Positions 58,401-64,000 of a stretch of 64,000 nucleotides of DNA are shown in pieces. The stretch's first letter is position 1; every line of letters begins with the position of its first letter. The translations under genes were made by a program, and so were the position numbers. The notes beneath the pieces were generated by a model. It was given only the letters and a program-made list of their open reading frames with translations, was not told the DNA's origin and did not search any database. The stretch lies in assembly GCF_020497125.1 (NCBI RefSeq), contig NC_059093.1, positions 23,062,486 through 23,126,485 on the forward strand, given 5' to 3'. This DNA is from Mauremys mutica. Its lineage: Eukaryota > Chordata > Testudines > Geoemydidae.

Positions 58401-61400
58401 GAGGAGAGAGTCCACATAGCCAGACAATCCTGCTGTTAAAGTACCAATGCTTGAGATGATGGGGTGTCCAGGATTTCCAGGTTTATGGATCTTGGGTAGC
58501 AAATAGAATACACCTGGTCGGGGTTCCAGGCATGTGTCTGTATAGATCTGTTCCTGTGCTTTCTCAGGGAGTTTTTTGAGCAGATGGTGTAGTTTCTTTT
58601 GGTAATCATCAGTGGGATCAGAGGGTAATGGCTTGTAGAATGTGGAGTTAGAGAGCTGCCTGGCAGCCTCTTGTTCATATTCCGACCTATTCATGATGAC
58701 GACAGCACCTCCTTTGTCAGACTGATACAGTTACCCGCACTGGACAGTAGGGAACCCCAGGCTGGTTGGCACCCCCAAGAGGGGCTGCCAGGACACTGGC
58801 CCTTTTGGACCGCTTGGGCCTACCACCGATGGCAAGGGGCTCCCTCCAGGGCTACTTACTCAGTGCAGTGGTCCCAGTCCCTGCACCGACGCTCCCCCAT
58901 GCGAGAAACTACAGTGTCCAGACCACCTGCATCTTCATTGGGCAAGAGACCGGAGAGACTGGCACCGAGTCCAGTGCTGCCCCAAGGTCATCTGCCCTGG
59001 CCCGAGCCGGAAGCCCCTCCTTTAGGGAAGGGGGACCAGGGAGACCAGCAGGAAGAAGCTGAGCAGCTACTGACCTCCTTGGCATCCCCAGGTGAAGCGG
59101 TGGTGGTCACAGCAGTATCAGGGCCTCCGCCAATAGACCACAGATCCCACCAAGAGCTGCTGTGTAAGGCTTCCCATAACTTGGGGTTACAGGCTGAGGG
59201 GACGGATGAGCAAGAGGACCCCACGGTGGACTTTCTGAGCCCAGAAGGTCCATCCAGAATAGCGCTTCTGCTCATTAAGACCATTCAGTCGAACTATAAG
59301 ACTATATGGCAGACCCCGGCCTCCAGCGCACCAACAGCCAAAGGTGTGGAGTGCAAGTACTTCGCCCCATCAAAGGGTTATACGTTCTTGTTCTCCCACC
59401 CAAGCCCATGTTCCCTGCTAATCTCAGCGGTGAACGAGAGACAGCGCCATGGACAGCAAGCCCTGGCCCCTAAAGCCAAGGAAGCGAAACACCTGGGCCT
59501 GTTCGGCAGGAAGATGTATTCATCAGGTGGCGTCCAGTTGAGGATTGCTAACCAACAGGCCATCCTCAACAGGCATAACTTCAACTCCTGGGCAGCAGTA
59601 GGGAAGTTGAAAGACAACCTCCCTCAGGGTTCCCAACAGGAGTTCACGGCCCTGGTGGATGAGGGTAAGGCAGTAGTAAAGACCTCTCTCAAGGTGTCCT
59701 TGGATTCGGCAGATGTGGCGGCCAGGATAATTGCATCGGGCATAGTCATGCAGCGCTTGTCTTGTCTTCAGGAGTCAGGTCTGCTGCCTGAGGTCCAAAA
59801 TTCGATCCAGGACCTCCCCTTCGAAGAGTCTGGACTCTCTTTGGACCAAACGGATACAAAACTACATAGCCTCAGGACTCGAGGGCTACACTCAAGTTGC
59901 TGGGTATGCGCAACCGGCGACTCAGAGGAAGCCCTTCAAGCCACAGGCTCCTCCTCAGTGCCAAGACCAGCCTCGTCCTAGGCATGAGCCTTACTGCAGG
60001 CGAGGTGGAGATAACAGGAGGTGGCATAATAATAATTCCAATAGGCCGGGCCAGAGCCAAGGCGAGCACAAGTCCCAGCCAGGCCTCAACCCAGGCTTTT
60101 GACAGGGCACTCGAGGGCAGTGTACCAGATCAATCGCTGGATCCATCCCCTTGTTTCCTGGACCGCCTGTCCCATTTCTCCCATTCGTGGTCCAGCATTG
60201 GTCGGACCATTGGGTGTTGCGCACGGTGTGAAGTGGATACATGCTACAGTTTTCCTCCCCCCCGCCGCCTTCCCCATCCCTCTTCAGGGACTGTTCTCGT
60301 GAGCATCTCCTGGAAAAGGAGGTCCACTCGCTCCTTGAGGCAGGGGCAGTAGAGATAGTACCAAAAGACCTAAAGGGGAATGGGTTCTACTCCTGTTACT
60401 TCCTCATTCCCAAGGCCAAAGGGGGCCTTTGTCCCATTCTAGACCTGGGTGGGCTCAACAAGTTTCTGGTCAAGGCCCGGTTCTGCATGGTCTCCCTAGG
60501 CACCATCATCTCTTCCCTGGATCCGGGGGACTGGTATGCTGCCCTCGACATGAAGGACACTTACTTTCATATCGCCATCCACCTGGCACATCGCCGATTC
60601 CTGCGTTTCACCGTGAACCAGGAAAATTACCAGTTCACGGTTCTCCCATTTGGCCTAGCTGTGGCCCCACGGGTGTTCACAAAATGCATGGCAGTAGCGG
60701 TGGCCTTTTTACGGAGACAGAGGATTTGGGTTTACCTGTACCTCGAGGACTGGATCCTGGCGGGCCGGTCCGAAGAGGAGGTTCGGTCCCATGTGCGGGT
60801 GGCCCTGAAACTATTCTGCAAGCTGAGGCTCCTGGTCAACGTCCCCAAGTCCACTCTGATTCCAGTGCAGAGAGTGGAGTTCATAGGGGCGGTCCTAGAC
60901 ATGGTGCGGGCAAGAGCGAGCCTTCCAGAATCCCGATTCCAGGCCATGCAGCAGGCAGTGAACTCCCTGTGTCAGTTCCCATTACAACAGCCAGATGCTG
61001 CCTTCGGCTGCTGGGTCACATGGCAGCATGCACGCATGTGGTCAAGCATGCCAGACTGAGACTCAGGACTCTGCAGGCTTGGCTAACCCGGGCAGACACC
61101 CCGTGGACTTGGTAGTGACAGTCTTGTTTCTATGATTAAATTCTGAGAAGATGCAACTGAATGATAAAGACATTGCAAAAAGATGTTTTTTGGCAAAATA
61201 AGCCCATTCCGTTGGGCCTGCCATGTAGGAAAATAGAATACTTAAATTTCCTTTACCGTCCTTTCCCCTTCAACAGATCAGTCTAGAGTTCCCAAACTAT
61301 ATCATATAAACAAATACAGCTTAGCTTTTAAATGAAACTTCACAATACCCCCAAGTAGCTATGCTTCAAAAAAGCCAAACCTCAAAAACAAAGAATTGTT

Positions 61401-61789
61401 CTCTTAATAGTCAAAAAGGCATCTCCTCTGAATTTTTTTGGCTAAAGAGATCAGTGTTTTGTTAGCTAATTGTACTAGGAAGGATTGTTCTCTGATCATT
61501 GTGTGTGTGTGAGAGAGAGAAAGAGAGCAACCACATCTTGTCGCTCTGTTCATGCTACCAGTGTGAAAGGAAAAAAACAAACAGTGATGGAGGAAGAAGT
61601 ATTCAGAAGTGGTCTCTGAAGGCCATTAGAGGTGCTGTTTTTCATAGCTGCTAAACTACTCACTAAAAATTGATCTCTGGAAGTTTTTCTGGAGGTCACT
61701 TTCAAGGTGGTTTCTAGCAAGTGAATTAATGCTAGTTCTTTTTCCTCTTTTGCTTTGCACACCTTTCAGAATCAAAGGAAGATGGATAA
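40309..61789 (+). CDS. ALG13: ALG13-like OTU-domain protein, ten exons, no glycosyltransferase or Tudor part
   Basis: Exons: 40309-40449, 44010-44093, 46711-46761, 50128-50174, 51442-51514, 53356-53437, 53707-53887, 55547-55622, 56465-56573, 61770-61789 (TAA). All phases agree and GT/AG sites are present; 287 residues. OTU domains are cysteine proteases that remove ubiquitin. Asp36 and Cys39 (RDASCLFRA) and His142 (SHYDSVY) are intact. The stretches [23 protein letters not shown] and [13 protein letters not shown] match the OTU and following part of ALG13. Full-length ALG13 adds an N-terminal UDP-GlcNAc transferase domain and a downstream Tudor domain; neither is seen. The last exon adds only a few residues and a stop. 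It may be an OTU-only paralogue or a separate promoter/isoform of ALG13. The symbol marks homology, not proven orthology. Confidence 0.82.
40700..40830 (+). mobile_element. Rearranged Penelope 3'-end fragment in ALG13-like intron 1
   Basis: GTGGCACCTTGTGGGCTAACAG and GAGCATAAG are in inverted order relative to the hammerhead block that follows (40777-40815). Two half-elements thus face each other. Limits are approximate. Confidence 0.5.
40777..40815 (+). ncRNA. Hammerhead-like motif, one core box altered
   Basis: CTGACCA (40777-40783) instead of CTGATGA, then a perfect 6-bp stem II GTGGGT/ACCCAC with a GTTC loop, GAAA (40801-40804), and a GC/TCCT/GC stem III followed by TC. Stem II and the second box are intact; the two changes in the first box should block catalysis. 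Confidence 0.6.
41175..41372 (+). mobile_element. tRNA-derived SINE, tortoise type
   Basis: An A box (GGATAGCTCAGTGGTTTGAG) and a B-box-like region (AGTTATGAGCTCAACCC) lie at tRNA spacing, followed by a tail with GGGGGTTGGACTCAGTGACC and AAGGTCCCTTCCAGTTC resembling a CR1 3' end. It ends in ATATCTCCAATT. A reverse copy is at 51207-51388. It is not a tRNA gene: the cloverleaf is degenerate and the tail is SINE-like. Confidence 0.85.
41373..43497. mobile_element. TIR DNA element with GC-rich cargo
   Basis: The left end ACCATATTGTCCTGAGTATA and the right end TATACTCGGAACAATACGGT are inverted repeats of about 28 bp. TATA-rich DNA flanks both ends, compatible with a TA target as in Tc1/mariner elements. 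Near each end is GGGGTGCGGCC or GGGTGCGGCTT. The interior is GC-rich: GAGCCCTTTAAATCCC units, CCCCGCCTCCGCCGGCC arrays (41590-42070) and a G-rich array (42830-43110). Proline/glycine frames here are compositional. No transposase is seen. Confidence 0.65.
43600..43920. mobile_element. Probable old hAT MITE
   Basis: TTGCAAACTTTTCTACTGGTG at the left and CGAGTGAGAGCCACTGATG at the right resemble the ends of CAAACTTTT-type hAT MITEs, but the copy is diverged and no duplication is clear. Confidence 0.35.
44488..44514. repeat. GT microsatellite
   Basis: About 12 GT units in ALG13-like intron 2. Confidence 0.9.
45079..45375 (-). mobile_element. Penelope-type 3' end with hammerhead
   Basis: In reverse it reads from Penelope 3' sequence (GGTCATCTCAATTGATTGG) through a hammerhead block, CTAAGGTGCCACAAG, and the terminal CGGCTGCTACTCTGAAACC. 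It is the mirror of 15430-15631. It lies in ALG13-like intron 2. Confidence 0.7.
45165..45202 (-). ncRNA. Hammerhead ribozyme motif with intact core
   Basis: On the - strand: CTGATGA (45202-45196), stem II GTGGGC/GCCCAC with a TGTA loop, GAAA (45178-45175), then a GC/TTAC/GC stem III, U and the cleavable C (45165). All invariant core bases of the hammerhead are present. Stem I pairing is weak, so activity might need a dimer or tertiary contacts. Penelope-like elements are known to carry hammerheads. Confidence 0.72.
45936..46236. mobile_element. hAT MITE, reverse copy of 13369-13678
   Basis: CAGGGTTCGGCAACC at one end and GGCTGCCTACCCCA at the other, with the same interior (GCCGAGTCTTCATTTAGTCA, TAGAAGGTCTC) inverted. 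The 8-bp duplication is not recognisable. Confidence 0.75.
46470..46590 (+). mobile_element. Old LINE 3'-end fragment (CR1/L3 type)
   Basis: GGATTGTAAGCTCCTTGGAGC, AGCACAATGGAGTCCTG and CTAGGCACTGTGTAATACAA are a diverged 3' end of an ancient amniote LINE family. It lies about 120 bp upstream of exon 3. Confidence 0.55.
47154..47803 (+). mobile_element. Solo LTR, family B, in ALG13-like intron 3
   Basis: Starts TGTAGCAGGGTGG, ends CCCTTTATA, and is flanked by CTTAC (47149-47153, 47804-47808). It aligns along its length with 26468-27108, including the shared GGAAGAGCTAATTCCC-like and GGTGCCGCAGGGGTGAGT blocks. The final CA has become TA. Confidence 0.82.
47809..48281. other. Intron sequence, nothing recognised
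   Basis: Part of ALG13-like intron 3. No repeats or exons identified. Confidence 0.4.
48290..49862. mobile_element. hAT element, 1573 bp, composite
   Basis: A perfect 8-bp duplication CTCCTTTG flanks it (48282-48289, 49863-49870). The ends CGTAGGCGTGCGCA and (inverted) CACAGGCGTGCGTA are matching TIRs. It contains a decayed transposase end (48600-48860) and a composite repeat (49017-49560) shared with 13718-14263, with a C-rich array inside. Confidence 0.85.
48600..48860 (-). pseudogene. hAT transposase C-terminal remnant
   Basis: Reading the - strand in three frames gives [15 protein letters not shown], then RSTLSQQR, then [19 protein letters not shown], the ordered blocks of the hAT dimerisation domain. 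Two frameshifts and several stops break it. The rest of the transposase is not visible. Confidence 0.68.
51207..51388 (-). mobile_element. tRNA-derived SINE, reverse copy
   Basis: Reverse complement of the 41175-41372 SINE: the - strand A box GGGATAGCTCAGTGGTTTGA and B box GGTTATGAGTTCAATCC are clear, and the CR1-like tail precedes a GGAGATATACC end. It ends about 50 bp before exon 5 of the ALG13-like gene. Confidence 0.87.
51881..52201 (+). mobile_element. Short hammerhead-bearing retroelement inserted in CR1
   Basis: Flanked by the 13-bp direct repeat CATCTAGCCCAGT (51868-51880, 52202-52214), which shows it moved as a unit. It is about 321 bp, has no coding capacity, contains a hammerhead-like block (52080-52117) and ends GATCCAGACTAACACGGCTA then CCCCTCTGATAC. 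The start repeats CTAACA motifs. Confidence 0.75.
52080..52117 (+). ncRNA. Degenerate hammerhead-like motif
   Basis: CCGAAGA replaces CTGATGA; stem II GTGAGT/ACCCAC has an ATTC loop and one mismatch; GAAA (52104-52107) is kept, followed by GC/TCAT/GC and T. Probably inactive. Confidence 0.55.
54413..55040 (-). pseudogene. CR1 LINE fragment with RT C-terminal part
   Basis: The - strand frame has [41 protein letters not shown] and [16 protein letters not shown] C-terminal blocks, then a 3' end made of GATTCTATGA repeats at 54413. It is 5'-truncated just after the catalytic region. It lies in ALG13-like intron 7. Confidence 0.85.
56028..56070. repeat. GT/TA microsatellite
   Basis: GTGTGTGTGTGTGATATATATTACACACAC, partly self-complementary. 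Confidence 0.85.
56389..56412. repeat. AAAGG pentanucleotide microsatellite
   Basis: About five AAAGG units just before ALG13-like exon 9. Confidence 0.85.
57722..58717 (-). pseudogene. Penelope-like reverse transcriptase, 3' truncated
   Basis: The - strand frame starts at [10 protein letters not shown], has [24 protein letters not shown], the [16 protein letters not shown] block and the catalytic YIDDIFIIW, then [16 protein letters not shown]. This is the order of Penelope-family RT. Homology stops at 57722 where unrelated sequence begins, so the C-terminal part, including any GIY-YIG endonuclease, is missing. The 5' side is cut by a DIRS-like element at about 58718. The reading frame is open over the part present. 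Confidence 0.85.
58718..61117 (+). pseudogene. DIRS-like retrotransposon, gag and RT parts
   Basis: A first frame to 59981 is a gag-like protein with [19 protein letters not shown], the usual DIRS type, and shifts frame near 59930. A second (60241-61059) is the [58 protein letters not shown] and YLEDWILAG, where the first catalytic Asp of YLDD is Glu. RNase H, tyrosine recombinase and terminal repeats are absent. It is inserted in or joined to the Penelope copy inside ALG13-like intron 9. Confidence 0.8.
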
Positions 61790-61960
61790 CCCTTTATTCT
61801 CCTGAAAAAGCTAAGATTCTGAAAATAAGGATCCAGCCCTTCCACCACATTTCAAACACCTCTTTAGATAAAAGACATTATCTTTAAAAACAATCTTTCT
61901 GCATCATGATTTGACTTGGAACATTAATCACTCCTATGGAAAAACACATTCTGAATAAAA
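61770..61960 (+). other. Terminal exon and 3' UTR of the ALG13-like gene
   Basis: A strong pyrimidine tract (TTTTTCCTCTTTTGC) and CTTTCAG precede 61770. The phase fits exon 9, giving six codons and TAA (61787-61789). AATAAA at 61954-61959 is a plausible poly(A) signal. The residues do not clearly match the ALG13 Tudor-linker, so this ending may be new or mis-assigned. Confidence 0.55.
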
Positions 61961-62372
61961 ACACAAATTGATTTAATTATGTATGAATGTTACTGTCTAA
62001 TTTGTACCAGAAAGGGAATAATATAGCCAGATAATATAATATATAAAAGGAATAAGAAATGACCAGCTGTCATAAAGAAAAAGAATTCAGCACTCCAATT
62101 ATATGTAATCAAGACTGACACTGAAGAGTTCATCAGAAACCATCGACATCTACAATTTGTTTCTCAGAAAGAGCAATCAACAAAACAAACTCTACAGATG
62201 GCAGAACAAGAACACGATGACTCAGAGATTCTCGACTAACCAGCCAGTTGTTGCAGCTAATGGACAGCCAGATGACCAAGTCGTTTCATGTTCAGGTCAT
62301 GTAATTAGAAAACCATTCAAGGACACCGAACACTGATATGTACTCAGCTTCCAAGATAGTGTGATACTGTAA

Positions 62373-62482
62373 ATGGTATCAAGTATCAGAGGGGTAACCG
62401 TGTTAGTCTGGATCTGTAAAAGCAGCAAAGAATCCTGTGGCACCTTATAGACTAACAGACGTTCTGGAGCATGAGCTATGGA
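62373..62482 (-). mobile_element. Penelope-type 3'-end fragment cut at the hammerhead
   Basis: The - strand reads AGCTCATGCTCC, CTATAAGGTGCCACAGG and GATCCAGACTAACACGG. It begins just after the GAAA box position of the related hammerhead at 52080-52117, so the ribozyme itself is missing. Confidence 0.6.
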
Positions 62483-63604
62483 GAGCTATGGCCTACATCA
62501 AATTGTTCATAAAACACCGCTCCCTGCTTCAGTAGCATTGCTTTCAGCCCCAAAGGATGCCAGGATTAGATTGGAAACAATTGTCCTTTACCACTTGGCA
62601 CCGAAGTATCATGAGGAAACGAGGACATTCCTTCCCCATGGAGTCCAGTCTGGCTGCCTGACTGGACAACAAGGACTGTCATGCTGAGTGAGTGACAGTA
62701 ACTTTGCTTTCCCCCTTTGTAACGTAGGGATAATGCCACTGAGCCCACCTTGTGAAATGCTTTGGGGACTAGGGCTGAGAAGCTCCCATAGAAATGCTGC
62801 ATATTATCATGGCAATAAAACAGTCTGACCCTCAGGGATTGGGTCAGTGGCTACTGCCCCTTCTCTCCACCCCTCTCGTTGGACAGGGATGTCTCCCAGG
62901 AGAGTTTGGAGTCACCCTCATCCCTTCTCTTCACAGTGCCTCTGGCTCCGGCTAGCTCTTCCAGTAGGAACTTCTCCGGCCCAAATCCCACCACGAACCC
63001 AGGCAGCTCTTTCCACTCTTGGCTTCTGTCTGTTTCTGCCATGACAGGGAGAACCTGAGCAGGCTCCAGGCATCTATCACTAATGCCTTGCCTTGCCGTT
63101 CCTCCTCGGCCTGGGCGGCTTCACTCTCCTGTTGCAGCAGTGTCAGGTGCTCTCCTGGTGCCTCCTAGAAGAAGGCAGGGGAGGGGGGCTATGAACCACT
63201 GCAAGTGGCCTCCCAGCTGCTGGATTTCAGGGCCCACCTTGCCCTGCAGACACCCAAGTGGAATTCCTGGGACTCAGATTTTTTTTCCAGGTGTACAAGC
63301 TGAGCGAGGAAGATCTGAAAGGGAAAGGTGAAAGGAGGAGCAGTTTTTCAGGCAAAAACTCAAGACCCTCTGGTGAAATGCCAGGAGTGCAGCCCAAACC
63401 CCAGCTCCTACCCGCAGCCTTAAAAGTCAACATCAAATCATTCCCTCAACTACTCCACCCCCAACTCCCAGTGCTCCACAAGTGCCACAGCTGAACAGAC
63501 CCCCACCAAAAGTAAGACTGTCCCCAAATACCCATTTCTGTACCTCACATGCAATACATCCCAAAGACCCAGCTCCAACCCTGCACCTGCCCTAAAGGGG
63601 GGAA
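62483..63604. other. No recognised gene
   Basis: GC-richer sequence. Small frames at 62851-63042 (-) and 63258-63494 (+) have no domain. An AATAAA lies near 62814. Confidence 0.35.
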
Positions 63605-63790
63605 ATGCAGCTTAGATGGGCCCACTGATATGATGTTGGGGGGCGGATACAGCTTAGATGGGCCCATTGATATTATTGTGGGTGTGGGATACTAGGCTAG
63701 ATGGGTCCATTAATCTGATGTTTGGGGCGGGGGGAGGAGGAGGATACCAGGTTACGTGAGCCCATTGATCTGATCCATTGGTTGCTTTAT
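63605..63790. repeat. Four-copy tandem repeat, unit about 43-55 bp
   Basis: AGCTTAGATGGGCCCA/TTGAT followed by a G-rich run and GGATAC occurs four times with changes (63612, 63654, 63698, 63747). The unit resembles a CR1 3' end motif (CTAGATGG). Confidence 0.65.
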
Positions 63791-64000
63791 GGAGCATCCA
63801 ATCCCCCCAGCTGGCCCTGCCCCTCCTGGCCCCTTCCCCCACCGGAGCCCAGAGTGCCCCCCTGTGGCTTCCCCCAGCATGCTCGGTGGGGGACACATGA
63901 CCCCCCCCTCCACCAGTGACCCCCGGCCCCTAAACGCTGGGTGGGTGGACAGTGCACGGCCTCTCCAGCCCTTCCTTCACAAGCACATGGTGGGCATCCC

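Noticed and set aside
62851..63042. Small gene near the right end
   Set aside because: 63-codon frame without domain or flanking splice sites; left as unassigned.

Overview
The window is vertebrate nuclear DNA, most likely from a turtle. Two split protein genes sit in a dense mass of transposons. The turtle call rests on the mix seen here: CR1 LINEs with ATTCTATG-type and other CR1 3' ends, tRNA-derived SINEs of the tortoise type with CR1-like tails, Penelope-like and DIRS-like retroelements, many hAT elements with 8-bp target duplications, and GC-rich turtle-style minisatellites. There are no bacterial features. Names of families come from remembered family knowledge; no database was searched.

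Layout. 1-4690 is a C-rich minisatellite with a unit of about 50 bp. A solo LTR (4708-5205) separates it from a six-exon PIM-family kinase gene on the + strand (5294-10978). That gene fits PIM1 in exon plan and implied length (313 residues), but the exon 2 splice donor lacks one G. Its introns and 3' flank hold minisatellites, a second LTR and DNA transposons. 11-19 kb is repeats: a MIR-type SINE, hAT MITEs, a Penelope fragment, a 57-67-bp minisatellite, a TIR element full of GAGCCCTTTAAATC motifs and a CR1 copy.

19039-28535 is a provirus on the - strand. It has 454-bp LTRs that differ at one base, a 4-bp GAGG duplication, a proline-tRNA primer site and a polypurine tract. Gag is split by a nested solo LTR, pol has stops and a large deletion, and env is a single open frame of 861 codons without the usual gammaretroviral TM motifs. 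29.4-34.2 kb is CR1 copies plus an LTR fragment; 35.3-36.1 kb is a hAT element with a transposase remnant.

A CpG-rich block near 40.0-40.5 kb starts the second gene, ten exons from 40309 to 61789 on the + strand. It encodes an ALG13-like OTU cysteine-protease domain with an intact Asp/Cys/His set, but no glycosyltransferase domain upstream and no Tudor domain downstream; the predicted product has 287 residues. Its introns carry SINEs, CR1s, hAT elements, a solo LTR, Penelope-like and DIRS-like elements and at least four copies of a hammerhead-ribozyme-like motif. One of these (45165-45202, - strand) has an intact core. The last 2 kb shows no gene I can support.
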